From Abiotrophia defectiva ATCC 49176 (GTDB taxonomy: Bacteria; Bacillota; Bacilli; Lactobacillales; Aerococcaceae): a DNA stretch of 64,000 bases. The notes beneath the pieces are model-generated. The model saw only the letters and a list, made by a program, of their open reading frames with translations, was not told the DNA's origin and searched no databases. Location: assembly GCF_000160075.2 (NCBI RefSeq), contig NZ_KI535342.1:62001-126000 (forward strand), in the 5' to 3' direction. The position numbers and the translations under genes are program-made. Positions 44,274 through 53,511 of the stretch are shown here, one piece after another. Numbering within the stretch: the first letter of the stretch is position 1; each line of letters starts with the position of its first letter.

Positions 44274-44963
44274 TTAGAGAGAAGTAACATCCAACTTGAT
44301 CCCAGGACCAAAAGTAGTGCTCAAAGTCAAGTTGTTGATGTAAGTACCTTTAGCAGCGGCTGGTTTCACACGCAAGATTTGCTCGTGGAGCGCCTTGAGG
44401 TTTTCAACTAATTTGTTATCTTCAAAAGATACTTTACCAATTGGCACGTTCACGATACCCGCTTTGTCAGCACGGTAAGTTACTTGACCAGCTTTGATGT
44501 CGTTAACTGCTTTGGTTACGTCCATAGTAACAGTCCCGGTTTTAGGGTTTGGCATCAAGCCTTTTGGCCCTAAGACACGACCAAGGCGACCCACTTGACC
44601 CATCATGTCAGGGGTAGCGACCATCACGTCGAATTCTAACCAACCGTCAGAAATCTTTTGGATTAAGTCTGCTTCACCAACAAAGTCAGCACCTGCTGCT
44701 TCCGCTTCTTTAGCTTTTTCGCCGCGCGCGATTACAACAACACGGCTGGTTTTACCAGTCCCGTGTGGCAATACCATTGCGCCACGGATTTGTTGGTCAG
44801 CTTTCTTAACGTCGATGTTTAAGTTGTAAGAAACTTCAACGGTAGCGTCGAACTTAGCGAAGTCGATTTCTTTTGCTAAGGCAACAGCTTCGTTAGCTTC
44901 ATATTTTTTGTTGCGGTCTACTTTTGCAAGAGCCGCTTGTAAGTTTTTGCTCTTTTTAGCCAT
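44274..44963 (-). CDS. rplA: 50S ribosomal protein L1
   Basis: 229-residue L1 stalk protein, needed for release of deacylated tRNA and a translational repressor of its own operon. Typical segments: [83 protein letters not shown] (seen as [18 protein letters not shown]) and [17 protein letters not shown]. Ribosome site ATAGGAGGAAG. Separated from rplK by 80 bases with no terminator, so co-transcribed; no clear terminator follows before the rplJL promoter. Confidence 0.99.
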   Translation of the reverse strand: MAKKSKNLQAALAKVDRNKKYEANEAVALAKEIDFAKFDATVEVSYNLNIDVKKADQQIRGAMVLPHGTGKTSRVVVIARGEKAKEAEAAGADFVGEADLIQKISDGWLEFDVMVATPDMMGQVGRLGRVLGPKGLMPNPKTGTVTMDVTKAVNDIKAGQVTYRADKAGIVNVPIGKVSFEDNKLVENLKALHEQILRVKPAAAKGTYINNLTLSTTFGPGIKLDVTSL

Positions 44964-45043
44964 TTTTCTTCCTCCTATGTTGTGGTTATAACGGTTAGAC
45001 CTCCCACACCCGATAGAATTCGGGTTGAGAAGCTACATTGTGC

Positions 45044-45469
45044 TTAGTCTTGGACTGTAATCCCCATTGAGCGAGCAGTACCTTCAACCATGCGCATTGC
45101 AGCTTCAACATTGGCTGCATTTAAGTCTGGCATTTTAGTTTCTGCGATTTCTCGTACTTGATCTTTGGTTACAGTGGCAACCTTAGTTTTGTTAGGTACA
45201 CCTGAACCTTTGTCAACTTTAGCAGCTTTCAGTAACAATACTGGAGCTGGTGGAGTTTTGGTGATGAAAGTAAATGAACGGTCTTCGTATACAGAGATAA
45301 CAACAGGAATAATCAAGCCTGCTTGATCTTGTGTACGAGCGTTGAACTCTTTACAGAACCCCATGATGTTTACTTGTGCTTGACCGAGCGCTGGACCTAC
45401 TGGTGGAGCAGGGCTTGCTTTGCCGGCTGGGATTTGTAATTTAACTTGTTTTACGACTTTTTTAGCCAC
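45044..45469 (-). CDS. rplK: 50S ribosomal protein L11
   Basis: 141-residue GTPase-centre protein. Sequence [38 protein letters not shown] (start of the protein, listed here in part: [20 protein letters not shown]), then [21 protein letters not shown] and the rRNA-binding C-terminal helix [19 protein letters not shown]. The GTG at 45469 gives exactly the family length and has AAGGAGG 9 bases upstream; the longer reading to 45532 adds 21 unrelated residues. Unlike in Bacillus it does not directly follow nusG: pyrP lies between. Confidence 0.98.
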   Translation of the reverse strand: MAKKVVKQVKLQIPAGKASPAPPVGPALGQAQVNIMGFCKEFNARTQDQAGLIIPVVISVYEDRSFTFITKTPPAPVLLLKAAKVDKGSGVPNKTKVATVTKDQVREIAETKMPDLNAANVEAAMRMVEGTARSMGITVQD

Positions 45470-45560
45470 GAAACATTCCTCCTTAATTTTTGGTTCGTGA
45501 TGTGGTTCATGGAAGCCCAAGCCTCCTCCCACTCAGTGTGCGTACTTTGCGCACCGTACT

Positions 45561-45588
45561 ATTATAGCATACTCCAGCAAATATGCAA
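45561..45588 (-). promoter_or_regulatory. rplKA promoter
   Basis: TTGCAT (45583-45588), 16-bp spacer with TG-C, TATAAT (45561-45566). The 85-nt leader opens with GTACGGTGCGCAAAGTAC, a small hairpin that could be part of an L1-binding site (not tested). Confidence 0.75.
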
Positions 45589-45663
45589 TGCCTTAGGGCC
45601 TGATTTCGAGAGATTTTTTTGCTCTGCAAGATTCTGCTCCTGATTGGCTTTGTTCATACAAGA

Positions 45664-45687
45664 AAAGCCCCCTGGAAAGGGAGCTTC
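45664..45687 (-). terminator. pyrP terminator
   Basis: AGCTCCC/GGGGGCT stem (one G-T pair) with TTTTC on the minus strand. Confidence 0.75.
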
Positions 45688-45690
45688 TTA

Positions 45691-47012
45691 TTATGCTTCA
45701 CCAAGTAATTCTTCAACCTTCTGGTCTTGGAATTTTTCTTCGTGCGGCAAGATTAAGTTGAGTAGGACGCCCGCCAAGGCGCAAAGGGCAGTCCCAGATA
45801 AGGTCACCGGCCCCAATTTGAGAACCGCACCGCCCAAGCCTAGCACTAGCATGGAACTGGCGATAATCAAATTGCGGACTTGGTGGAAGTCGACTTGCTT
45901 CTCAATCAGCACTTTCAAACCGTTAGAAGCAATAACCCCATAGAGCAGGATGGCCATACCACCCAAAACGGGTTTAGGAATGGTGGAGATGATGGCCGTG
46001 AATTTGCCCATAAAGCTGAGCCCAATAGCAAAGAGGGCAGCATTGCGAATGACGGAGACGGAAGCGATACGAGTCATCCCTACCACCCCGGTGTTCTCGC
46101 CATATGTGGTATTGGCTGGCCCCCCGATAAAGGCTGACACAGCCGTCGCCACCCCATCCCCAATCAAGGTCCGATGGAGGCCTGGTTTCTCCAAGAACTT
46201 ACGGCCGCAGATTTGCCCCAACACTGTATGGTCCCCAATATGTTCTGCAATGGTCACGACCGCTACCGGCAAAATCGCCCAAGTTTCTGGCCCAAAGTAG
46301 AGATGATAGCGACTGAAGAAACCACCGGTTTCAAAGGGCAGATAGAGATGTGGTACTTCAAACCAAGCTGCCTCTAGGACTGGCTTAAAGTCTACCAAAC
46401 CAAAGACAACGGCCACCAAGTAGCCCCCAATAATCCCAAAAAGGAAGGGGATGATTTTGAGAAAACCCTTGGCTTTGGTATTAATGAAGGCCGTGATTAA
46501 GAAGGTAACAAGGGCGACCAGGATATGTTTGATGTCGCCCCCTCAATAAAACCGGCATTCTTAACCGCTGAGTTGGCTAAACCCAAACCAATCACCATAA
46601 TCATGGGCCCAATTACAATAGGTGGCAGCAGGCGATCAATCCAGGCAGTGCCGATTGCCCGAATCAAGAGTGCCATCCCAACATAGACTAGCCCCACTAG
46701 CACCACCCCTGTTTGGGCAGCAGAGACATCGCCATTCATCTGGCTATTAGCGAAGGCCATAGCCTGGATAAAGGCGAAGGAAGACCCCAGGTAAACCGGC
46801 ACCTTGAACTGAGTCGAGACCATGTAAATGAGGGTCCCAATCCCTGAGGCAAAGAGCGCCACCGCAACCGGCATGCCCAGGATTAGGGGCACCAGAATAG
46901 TCGCCCCAAACATAGCAAAGACGTGTTGGGCGCTCAACAAGAGCCCTTGTAGGAAAGGCGGCTTCTGCTCAACATCAAGCAGCATGCGGACCTTGGACGT
47001 TTGTAGTTCCAT
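45691..47012 (-). pseudogene. pyrP: uracil permease (NCS2 family), frameshifted
   Basis: Uracil:proton symporter related to UraA/PyrP. The N-terminal part (about 170 residues) has QHVFAMFGATILVPLILGMP, VPVYLGSSFAFIQAM and GPMIMVIGLGLAN. The reading frame then ends early, and the rest continues in another frame with PVAVVTIAEHIGDH (substrate-binding Glu region), GDGVATAVSAFIGGPANTTYGENTGV and GGMAILLYGVIASNGL. The break is in a run of five C (46538-46542 on the plus strand). One more base would restore an Ile-Glu-Gly-Gly-Asp-Ile-Lys reading and a normal protein of about 440 residues. It may be a sequencing error, a pseudogene or slippage. ATG 47012 lies behind AAGAGG. A PyrR-type attenuator upstream identifies it as pyrP. 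Confidence 0.88.
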
Positions 47013-47040
47013 CATAACCTCTTTTCCGGGCTCCAAGACA

Positions 47041-47146
47041 TGACAAAGAGCCCTCTGATTTTATTCCAAGGGCTCGGTAAAGTGATTTTAGCCTTCTCCA
47101 CCTCACGGGATGGAATTAAAAGCCCTTATTGGGAGATAGTATAGCA
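47041..47146 (-). promoter_or_regulatory. PyrR-type attenuator leader of pyrP
   Basis: Extended -10 TGCTATACT (47138-47146). Then, in RNA order, AAGGGCU (47121-47127) comes first. A PyrR-binding hairpin follows with the conserved CCCGUGAGG loop followed by AAGG (about 47092-47116). The terminator GAGCCCU/AGGGCUC (47048-47075) then has UUUGU after it. AAGGGCU can pair with AGCCCUU of the terminator arm as antiterminator. High UMP/UTP would let PyrR favour termination. Confidence 0.85.
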
Positions 47147-47215
47147 CAAGTGAGGCTCTTTGACGAGCCTAAGCTAGATAATTAGCTCATTTTGTTAAGA
47201 CTTCGTCACTCGCCC

Positions 47216-47253
47216 CACAAAAAGAGACTAGGAAGCTTATTTCCTAGTCTCTA
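47216..47253 (-). terminator. nusG terminator
   Basis: AGAGACTAGGAA/TTCCTAGTCTCT 12-bp stem and TTTTT on the minus strand after the nusG stop. Separates nusG from pyrP. Confidence 0.9.
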
Positions 47254-47259
47254 CCTTGA

Positions 47260-47799
47260 TTAAATATCTTCTTTTTTAACTTGCACGAAGTCTAATTCCG
47301 CCACTGTCTCACGACCAAACATCTCAATAACCACCTTGAGTTTATCGTGGTCGCGGTCGATTTCTTCAATTTGGCCAGATAAGCCGGAGAAAGCCCCGTC
47401 GATAATAGATACGTAGTCGCCTTCTTCAACATTGAGTTCCACGCGTTGACTTGGCATTGGCGCGTCACCCAAGATAGCCGCAATTTCTTCTGGCAAGAGT
47501 GGGGATGGTTTTGAGCCAGCCCCGTGAGAGCCAACAAAACCAGTTACACCTGGTGTATTACGAACAATAAACCAAGCCTCATCAGACATTTCCATCTCTA
47601 CTAGGACATAGCCAGGGAAAGTCTTTTCGACTTTTTTCTTCTCTACGCCATCGGTCTTCTCAACCACTTCTTCTTCAGGCACCGCAATGCGGAAGATGTG
47701 GTCTTGCATGTTCATGCTTTCCGTCCGCATCTCGATATTTTCTTTGACCTTGTTTTCGTACCCTGAGTACGTGTGTAATACATACCATTCTTTACTCAT
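47260..47799 (-). CDS. nusG: transcription termination/antitermination factor NusG
   Basis: 179-residue polymerase-binding factor that controls pausing and links transcription with translation. The NGN domain starts EWYVLHTYSGYENKVKENIE; FPGYVLVEMEMSDEAWFIVRNTPGVTGFVG is the polymerase-contact region (hydrophobic pocket motif FPGYVLVEM). The KOW domain follows (EGDYVSIIDGAFSGLSGQIEEID). Length and motifs are typical. Normally directly behind secE; here pgpA and a terminator intervene and nusG has its own promoter. Confidence 0.98.
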   Translation of the reverse strand: MSKEWYVLHTYSGYENKVKENIEMRTESMNMQDHIFRIAVPEEEVVEKTDGVEKKKVEKTFPGYVLVEMEMSDEAWFIVRNTPGVTGFVGSHGAGSKPSPLLPEEIAAILGDAPMPSQRVELNVEEGDYVSIIDGAFSGLSGQIEEIDRDHDKLKVVIEMFGRETVAELDFVQVKKEDI

Positions 47800-47824
47800 C
47801 TGTCTACTCCTTTTATTTGAACCG

Positions 47825-47899
47825 GCAAAATAAAAAACCTACATTGGGTAGGTCGCTATCGTTAGCCTTAGTATAACATAAGGGCGGCCACTGAGACAA
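47825..47899 (-). promoter_or_regulatory. nusG promoter with leader terminator
   Basis: TTGTCT (47894-47899), 18-bp spacer, TATACT (47870-47875) preceded by TG. Only about 10 bases after the expected start lies the hairpin ACCTAC/GTAGGT (47837-47853) with TTTTTTATTTT. It either ends pgpA transcripts or attenuates nusG. Confidence 0.6.
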
Positions 47900-47940
47900 G
47901 ACCCGGCCCAAGGAATTTCCTCGGGCACTTGGCCTAGTGG

Positions 47941-48438
47941 CTAGTCTTGATTTCTCTCTAAGCCTGCGTGAGCAATCCGAGCTGCAGCAGCGGCTGCAAT
48001 GGCGCCTACCAGGTCATCAATGAATGTATTGACGCGGCCAGGCGTCTTGGAATCTAGTTCTTTGACAATACCGGTCTTCATCTTGTCTACATAGCCAAAG
48101 TTGGTCAGACCAATTGATCCGTAGACATTGACAATGGACAGGGCCAGAATCTCATCAATGCCATAAAGGCCTGCATCGCGCGCAATAATATCACGCAAAA
48201 TAGGCGAGAAGTGGCCCGCTTCTACTGCCATATCTAACTCAATACCGGTAACTACTGCGTGCTGAACCTCGCGTTTCTTAAGGACTTCTTGAACGTGGGC
48301 TTGGCATTGCTCAATGGTAATATGGGGCACATAATCTACTTGTAAGTCGTAGACAATATGGGCAATATCCTTAATAGTCACGCCTCGTTGGCTTAAGAGA
48401 TCATACATATGTTGTTCTAAACGTTCATCGTGTGTCAT
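47941..48438 (-). CDS. pgpA: phosphatidylglycerophosphatase A family protein
   Basis: 165-residue protein of the PgpA/YutG family, which removes phosphate from phosphatidylglycerophosphate to give phosphatidylglycerol. Visible motifs: GIELDMAVEAGHFSPILRDIIARDAGLYGIDEILALSIVNVYGSIGLTNFGYVDK (family core; key parts ELDMA and DAGLYGIDE) and the C-terminal VNTFIDDLVGAIAAAAAARIAH. The YutG-type short form is soluble or weakly membrane-bound. Its place between secE and nusG is unusual. Only 24 bases separate its ATG from the secE terminator, so it must use read-through or a promoter inside that terminator. Confidence 0.88.
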   Translation of the reverse strand: MTHDERLEQHMYDLLSQRGVTIKDIAHIVYDLQVDYVPHITIEQCQAHVQEVLKKREVQHAVVTGIELDMAVEAGHFSPILRDIIARDAGLYGIDEILALSIVNVYGSIGLTNFGYVDKMKTGIVKELDSKTPGRVNTFIDDLVGAIAAAAAARIAHAGLERNQD

Positions 48439-48461
48439 GAAACCACCGTCCTTTTCCCTAA

Positions 48462-48504
48462 AGTAAAATCAATCCGCCTAGAGAGATTCTCCAAGCGGAT
48501 TGAG
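48462..48504 (-). terminator. terminator after secE
   Basis: CAATCCGC/GCGGATTG outer stem with inner AGA/TCT pairs, followed by ATTTTACTTT on the minus strand. Confidence 0.78.
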
Positions 48505-48536
48505 CTTTTCTATCTAAGTGCCTACCTCTCGCTCGC

Positions 48537-48710
48537 TTAGAGGGCGTAGAAGTAATTGAGTAAGTTGGACAAGCCAAAGTCGATGCCACCGAAGTAGAGG
48601 CCTAATAAAACGACCATAATGATGACTGTCCATGTATATTTGTTGACTTCACCTAAGCTAGGCCAAGTCACGCGTTTCATTTCTTTTCCGACGTTCTTAA
48701 TGTATCCCAT
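48537..48710 (-). CDS. secE: preprotein translocase subunit SecE
   Basis: 57-residue clamp subunit of the SecYEG channel. The translation MGYIKNVGKEMKRVTWPSLGE shows the conserved amphipathic helix with V-T-W-P, followed by one membrane helix (WTVIIMVVLLGLYFGGID) and a short polar end. Single-helix form as in most Firmicutes. Starts 14 bases after rpmG, in the conserved order sigH-rpmG-secE. Confidence 0.95.
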   Translation of the reverse strand: MGYIKNVGKEMKRVTWPSLGEVNKYTWTVIIMVVLLGLYFGGIDFGLSNLLNYFYAL

Positions 48711-48724
48711 GCTCTAATACCCTT

Positions 48725-48877
48725 CTATTTAGTTTCTTTATGCAAGGTATGCTTGTTGCAATACTTGCAGAATTTCTTGATTTCTAAGCGTTGCGACTGT
48801 CCCATTTGTGTGGGTGTCATGTGGTAATTACGTTGACCACATTCACTACAGGCTAAGGCACCTTTCTTTTGAGCCAA
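48725..48877 (-). CDS. rpmG: 50S ribosomal protein L33 (zinc-binding form)
   Basis: 50-residue protein of the large subunit. It has two zinc knuckle pairs, CSEC and CKYC, plus the segments QRNYHMT and [19 protein letters not shown], so it is the zinc-dependent (C+) paralogue type that Zur often spares. Start is a TTG at 48877 with GGGAGG 8 bases upstream; no ATG is available in frame. Promoter 48914-48942 lies directly in front. Confidence 0.95.
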   Translation of the reverse strand: MAQKKGALACSECGQRNYHMTPTQMGQSQRLEIKKFCKYCNKHTLHKETK

Positions 48878-48913
48878 GGCAACTACCTCCCTTTGATGCT
48901 ATATCATCTTTTA

Positions 48914-48942
48914 ATGATAGGCAGTTCCCGGCTATTTGTCAA
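48914..48942 (-). promoter_or_regulatory. rpmG-secE promoter
   Basis: TTGACA (48937-48942, overlapping the end of sigH), 17-bp spacer, TATCAT (48914-48919). Confidence 0.8.
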
Positions 48943-49558
48943 GCCTCTTGCAGAAATCTTCTAGTTTTTTACGACAGCGGCTTAGGGCACTTTGACAAGA
49001 ACGTAGGGACTTGCCCTTGACTTGAGACATCTCCTCGACGCTCATGCCATCCAGACAAGCTAAGAGGACCTCTTTTTCCCAATCAGACAGACTTGAGAAA
49101 TAACCATCAGAGGCTTCACGCGCTAAACACCAATCTTCTGGTGCCACATCGTGACCTTGGGCTAGGGGACTCAAAGGATCAAAATGTGCCTCTAGTTGTT
49201 CTCTTACATAGTCATCCACGTCCAAAGAAACACAATCGGATGATTGAACGCGTTTATAAGCCGATTCGTAACGATACAAATGGCTAAAATGTCGGATAAG
49301 GACAATCTTGAAATAACTCTTGAAGGGAATTCCACCGTTATAAGTGAAGATGGCCTTCCACAAAGTAACTCTAGCTTCCTGTTGAAAGTCTGCATAATCG
49401 AGATAAGCAGACTTACTCATCAAATAACAACTTCTAATCAAAGGACTAAACTGGCGCAACAATTGTTCAAATTGTTGACCATCAAAATCTGCCTTGAGTG
49501 CTGCAACTGCTTGATCCAGTGCTGACAACTCTGTATCTTCTTGCTGATGAAAATCCAT
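48932..49558 (-). CDS. sigH: alternative sigma factor, SigH/ComX-like
   Basis: 208-residue sigma-70 family protein. Region 2 lies in LLRQFSPLIRSCYLMSKSAYLDYADFQQEARVTLWKAI, with the DFQQEA-type polymerase-contact helix and FKSYFKIVLIRHFSHLYR for -10 recognition. Region 4 is LSDWEKEVLLACLDGMSVEEMSQVKGKSLRSCQSALSRCRKKL, a clear helix-turn-helix. Its position between rae1 and rpmG is exactly that of Bacillus sigH and of the competence sigma factors of other Lactobacillales. In this order it probably drives competence genes such as the late com operons (inference). Good AGAGGAGG ribosome site. Confidence 0.85.
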   Translation of the reverse strand: MDFHQQEDTELSALDQAVAALKADFDGQQFEQLLRQFSPLIRSCYLMSKSAYLDYADFQQEARVTLWKAIFTYNGGIPFKSYFKIVLIRHFSHLYRYESAYKRVQSSDCVSLDVDDYVREQLEAHFDPLSPLAQGHDVAPEDWCLAREASDGYFSSLSDWEKEVLLACLDGMSVEEMSQVKGKSLRSCQSALSRCRKKLEDFCKRLDK

Positions 49559-49618
49559 GGGTATTGCCTCCTCTATAGGGTTAATATAGGGGAGAAGGAA
49601 AAGGTTTATCCCATATGT

Positions 49619-50134
49619 TTAAAGTGTTTGGCGCAATTGATCGAGTCTTGCCAATTGTGTTGCGCTCCACGGACTGTGTCGGCGGAGCCGTCTACTATAG
49701 TAACGTTCGACATCTGCAGTCATTTCTTCCTTGGCTAACTTCAAATCAAGCCATAATTCTTGAGCCGACATACGAAGGGCTCCCTGTTGAAAAATAGTCC
49801 ATTGCTCAGCCATATCACTCGTCGCCACCGTTACGCGGTTCAACGGGTGGATATAGGCTCCTACTCCCCTCTCAATATACGAGTCTGCCGTTTCGTTCTC
49901 CTCGGTAAAAACCACTTGCACTCCAGACTGCTCAAGCCTTGTCGCTCGTCCAGGTACTAATTGGGCATCAAAGACCACAATCACTTGGACCTGTCTCACC
50001 CTGGCATAACTGGCCAGTTCAGCTATTAGTCGATCCCGCGCTTCTTGGATATTAACCACTTGAAGACGCGACAGTTGTGGCCACGCACCAATCATATTGT
50101 AGCCATCCACCAAAAGGTAGGCCTGTCTTTTCAT
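49619..50134 (-). CDS. rae1: ribosome-dependent mRNA endonuclease Rae1 (YacP, NYN domain)
   Basis: 171-residue NYN/PIN-like nuclease. Acidic active-site motifs are LLVDGYNMIGAWP at the N-terminus, VVFDAQLVPG and ENETADSYIERG, with VATSDMAEQ closing the site. The Bacillus homologue enters the ribosomal A site and cuts certain mRNAs. In the conserved order rlmB-rae1-sigH; 12 bases after rlmB. Confidence 0.92.
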   Translation of the reverse strand: MKRQAYLLVDGYNMIGAWPQLSRLQVVNIQEARDRLIAELASYARVRQVQVIVVFDAQLVPGRATRLEQSGVQVVFTEENETADSYIERGVGAYIHPLNRVTVATSDMAEQWTIFQQGALRMSAQELWLDLKLAKEEMTADVERYYSRRLRRHSPWSATQLARLDQLRQTL

Positions 50135-50146
50135 CTAGTGATTCCC

Positions 50147-50992
50147 CTAATTCATCCGATGCCGGGCAACTTCATAAACCAATACGCCTGCTGCCACGCT
50201 AGCATTAAGACTTTGGACATGTCCCACCATTGGGATGGTGACAATACCATCTGCTTTTTGCTTCACAAGAGGAGAGACCCCTTGACCTTCATTCCCAATG
50301 ACAATCGCCAAAGGCCCTTGACTATTCCACTGGCGCACATCTTCTCCCGCCATATCCGTGGCGAAGACCCAGATCCCTTGATTTTGTAGCAGTTCAATGG
50401 TCTGAGCGATATTCGCAACACGAACAACGGGCACATGTTCGATAGCCCCTGTGGATGTCTTGGCAACAATGCCTGTTAAACCGACTGCGCGACGCTTAGG
50501 AATGATGATTCCGTGGACACCAAAAGCATCCGCCGTGCGAAGAATGGACCCCAAATTATGAGGATCTTCAATCCCATCAAGAATCAGTAGGAAAGGAGGC
50601 TGACCTTTACTTTCGGCCAAGGCAAGGCAGCCTTCTATGGTCTGATAATCAAAAGGAGGCACGGTGAGAACCAACCCTTGGTGATTAGCACCTTGGGTCA
50701 ATTCATCCAGTTTACTTTTCGGAACTTCTTGAAAAATTCCGCCGTGGTTTTTTACTAATTCTATTATACTACTTATTTTAGAATCTGCCAGCCCTTTTTG
50801 ATAAAAAAGTTTGTTTATTCCCTTATTTTTTTTAAGGGTTTCCATTACCGCATGTTTGCCAAAGATAATTTCCTCTTGAGGAGAGGCATCTGGAATATTT
50901 TCTATTTTCTTGTCTGTTGTTTCATCATATTTCTTTTTATGCGTTTGTCGCTTGCTGGTTGATTTGCGCGACCGACTTGTATCATATTTCAT
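50147..50992 (-). CDS. rlmB: 23S rRNA (guanosine-2'-O-)-methyltransferase RlmB
   Basis: 281-residue SpoU/TrmH-family methyltransferase modifying G2251 of 23S rRNA. A basic Lys/Arg-rich tail of about 40 residues precedes the substrate-binding domain (IIFGKHAVMETLKKNKGINKLFY; core FGKHAVMETL). The knotted SAM domain has LILDGIEDPHNLGSILRTADAFGVHGII, VIGNEGQGVSPLV and IPMVGHVQSLNASVAAGVLVYE, the three SpoU motifs. The tail has unusually A-rich codons compared with neighbours. Two bases separate it from mrnC, so both are in one operon. Confidence 0.96.
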   Translation of the reverse strand: MKYDTSRSRKSTSKRQTHKKKYDETTDKKIENIPDASPQEEIIFGKHAVMETLKKNKGINKLFYQKGLADSKISSIIELVKNHGGIFQEVPKSKLDELTQGANHQGLVLTVPPFDYQTIEGCLALAESKGQPPFLLILDGIEDPHNLGSILRTADAFGVHGIIIPKRRAVGLTGIVAKTSTGAIEHVPVVRVANIAQTIELLQNQGIWVFATDMAGEDVRQWNSQGPLAIVIGNEGQGVSPLVKQKADGIVTIPMVGHVQSLNASVAAGVLVYEVARHRMN

Positions 50993-50993
50993 T

Positions 50994-51389
50994 CTATTGT
51001 CCTCTCTGATCGATCAGGGCTAGAGACTGGGCAATCAACTCCTCCAAACGCTGACTTTGTCCGGAGAGATGAAGCCAGCCAAGTAGGGCTTCAAAGCCTG
51101 TCGCTTGGCGGTAATCGCCAATGCTGGCATTCTTGGCTTTGGTATTAGCCTTATGATTGCGCCCCCGCTTATAGATGGTTAATTCCTCTTCATTTAAGGC
51201 CTCTTGGTCCCGCAGACACTGCATGGCATAGGCCTGGCCCTTGGCCTCTACATAGCGGGTCGCTGCCCGATGCAGACGATTGGGCTGGGTCAAGCCAGAG
51301 GCGATGACATGCTGTCTGACATAAACCTCATAGATAGCATCCCCAATATAGGCTAGGGCAGCCCCATTTAATTGATCTACTTGATTCAT
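50994..51389 (-). CDS. mrnC: mini-ribonuclease III
   Basis: 131-residue dimeric RNase III domain without the double-strand-binding domain; matures 23S rRNA ends in Firmicutes. Catalytic motif [16 protein letters not shown] with the metal-binding Asp, then [35 protein letters not shown] with the second acidic site. ATG 51389 overlaps the cysS stop by four bases (ATGA), so translation is coupled. The TTG at 51407 is a poorer start. Confidence 0.96.
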   Translation of the reverse strand: MNQVDQLNGAALAYIGDAIYEVYVRQHVIASGLTQPNRLHRAATRYVEAKGQAYAMQCLRDQEALNEEELTIYKRGRNHKANTKAKNASIGDYRQATGFEALLGWLHLSGQSQRLEELIAQSLALIDQRGQ

Positions 51390-52810
51390 CGATTCACTCG
51401 CTTCCAAACCGTACCTTGAGGCGTATCATCTAAGAGAATTCCTTGCTCCTTGAGTTGATCACGAATCGCGTCGCTACGGGCAAAGTCCTTGTTGGCCCGG
51501 GCTTGACGCCGTTCCTCAATCAGTGCCTCAATTTCCTGATCAATACTATTGCTTTTATCTTCTAAATCCAAGCCAAATACTGCTAATAAGTCATGTAGAA
51601 CTTTGTCATAAAGTGACAGAACAACTTGGCTCACTAATTCTAGGTCCAAGTAGCGATTCAGGGACTTGACCAAATCAAAGAGAGCCGTAATCCCATTAGA
51701 AGCATTAAAGTCATCATCCATAGCGGTCACAAATTGCTCTTGAATGCCATTAATCTCTGCTAACCACGTCTCATGACCTTCAAGGTCTGCACTAGCTTGC
51801 TCCTGACGGTGCTTAAGTCGACGAATTGCCTCCCGTAATTTGTTGACATTAGCTTGTGCTTCGGTAATCACAGCCTCATCATAGCGCAAAGGACGTCGAT
51901 AGTGAGTCGTCGCCAACATATAGCGGATGACCATCGGATCATAAGCCGCTAGCAAGTCTCGCAGGAGGACGAAGTTCCCCAAGGACTTACTCATTTTCTC
52001 ATCTTGCTTCCCAATGGTCACAAAACCGTTATGGAGCCAGTAATGGGCAAAAGTATGACCAGTGCAGGCTTCAGACTGGGCAATCTCATTCTCATGGTGA
52101 GGGAAGGTGAGGTCTTGCCCGCCCCCATGAATATCAATGGTATCACCTAAATACTTAGTGGCCATAACTGAACATTCAATATGCCAGCCAGGACGGCCCG
52201 GCCCCCATGGTGAGTCCCAAGCGATTTCCCCAGGCTTGGCAGTCTTCCAGAGGGCGAAGTCCAGAGGATTGGCCTTGCGTTCTGCGACTGCTTGGTCTAA
52301 ACGTTCGCTTGCGCCTACTAGTAGGTCCTCTAGCGATTGGTCAGATAAATGGCCATAGTCCTTAAAAGATTCCGTCTTGAAGTAAACATCGCCTTCAGAT
52401 TCATAGGCATAACCCTTTTCAATTAAGGTCTGAACGAAGGCAATAATTTCTTCAATGTTTTCCATAACGCGTGGGTGAACGGTCGCCGCTTGAATATTGA
52501 GCTGACCCGTATCTTCCTTGAAGGCCGCGATATATTTATCAGCAATGGCTTCGGGAGTCGAACCTTCGGCAATCGCTGCCTTGATAATTTTGTCATCGAC
52601 GTCAGTAAAATTGCTGACATAATTAACTTGATACCCTCGATACTGGAAATAACGGCGAATGGTGTCAAAGGCTACCGCGCTACGGGCGTTGCCGATATGG
52701 ATATAGTTATAGACGGTCGGGCCGCAGACATAGAAAGCCACCTGTCCCTCTTTAATAGGGCGGAAAACTTCCTTCTGCCGTGTCAAGGTATTATAGACTT
52801 GTATTGCCAT
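51386..52810 (-). CDS. cysS: cysteine-tRNA ligase
   Basis: 474-residue class Ia synthetase. The HIGH motif is in [16 protein letters not shown], preceded by the zinc Cys in [43 protein letters not shown] and [14 protein letters not shown] complete the active site. C-terminal DALR-like helical domain with [30 protein letters not shown] 52810 has AAAGGAG 7 bases upstream. No T-box leader was found, unlike Bacillus cysES. Confidence 0.98.
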   Translation of the reverse strand: MAIQVYNTLTRQKEVFRPIKEGQVAFYVCGPTVYNYIHIGNARSAVAFDTIRRYFQYRGYQVNYVSNFTDVDDKIIKAAIAEGSTPEAIADKYIAAFKEDTGQLNIQAATVHPRVMENIEEIIAFVQTLIEKGYAYESEGDVYFKTESFKDYGHLSDQSLEDLLVGASERLDQAVAERKANPLDFALWKTAKPGEIAWDSPWGPGRPGWHIECSVMATKYLGDTIDIHGGGQDLTFPHHENEIAQSEACTGHTFAHYWLHNGFVTIGKQDEKMSKSLGNFVLLRDLLAAYDPMVIRYMLATTHYRRPLRYDEAVITEAQANVNKLREAIRRLKHRQEQASADLEGHETWLAEINGIQEQFVTAMDDDFNASNGITALFDLVKSLNRYLDLELVSQVVLSLYDKVLHDLLAVFGLDLEDKSNSIDQEIEALIEERRQARANKDFARSDAIRDQLKEQGILLDDTPQGTVWKRVNR

Positions 52811-52846
52811 AGTATTGCTCCTTTGCATTAAAATAAGTAGATAGCT

Positions 52847-53500
52847 CTATGCAAGCCAATCAATTGGGGGCTGACCCTGGGCCTCTAAAAAGGCATTGGC
52901 TCGTGAAAAAGGTCGACTGCCAAAGAAACCGCGATAGGCAGATAGGGGACTAGGATGCGCCGATTCAATTACCAAGTGTTGGCTAGCGGTAATCAAAGCT
53001 TTTTTCTTGCGGGCATAGGCACCCCACAAAATGAAGACAACCGGCTGCTCCTGTTGATTGACAACCCGAATGATGGCGTCCGTAAATGGCTCCCAAATCT
53101 GACCTGCATGGCCGTTAGCCATACCGGCTGGAACGGTCAAACAGGCATTGAGCAGCAAGACGCCTTGTTGGGCCCAGGCCGTTAAGTCATGATTGGGCTT
53201 GACGCCAATGTCATCCGCTAATTCTTTGAGAATGTTCTGAAGAGAAGGGGGGGCAGGCAAATCATTAGGTACAGAAAAGCTTAATCCTTGTGCCTGACCT
53301 GGCCCATGGTAGGGATCTTGACCCAGAATAACCACCTTGACATCCTCTAAGGGAGTCGTTTGGATGGCATTAAAGACCCGATCACGTGGCGGATAGATTT
53401 TTCCCTGGCCATAAACTTGATCCATGAAATGGTTAATTTGACTGAAATAACCCGCTGGTAGTTCTTCCTTAATGGCTTGATGCCAAGTAGAATGTTCCAT
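52847..53500 (-). CDS. ung: uracil-DNA glycosylase
   Basis: 217-residue family-1 enzyme that excises uracil from DNA. The water-activating motif is [23 protein letters not shown] (seen as [12 protein letters not shown]). [17 protein letters not shown] and the leucine-loop [21 protein letters not shown] are also present. ATG 53500 is well supported (AAGGAG, 7 bases); a longer reading to 53626 has no ribosome site. Eleven bases after the DUF4336 gene. Confidence 0.97.
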   Translation of the reverse strand: MEHSTWHQAIKEELPAGYFSQINHFMDQVYGQGKIYPPRDRVFNAIQTTPLEDVKVVILGQDPYHGPGQAQGLSFSVPNDLPAPPSLQNILKELADDIGVKPNHDLTAWAQQGVLLLNACLTVPAGMANGHAGQIWEPFTDAIIRVVNQQEQPVVFILWGAYARKKKALITASQHLVIESAHPSPLSAYRGFFGSRPFSRANAFLEAQGQPPIDWLA

Positions 53501-53511
53501 GTCCACTCTCC

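Noticed and set aside
44274-47799. Fusion or overlap of nusG with rplK region genes
   Set aside because: Separate promoters and terminators flank nusG, pyrP and rplKA; they are independent units.
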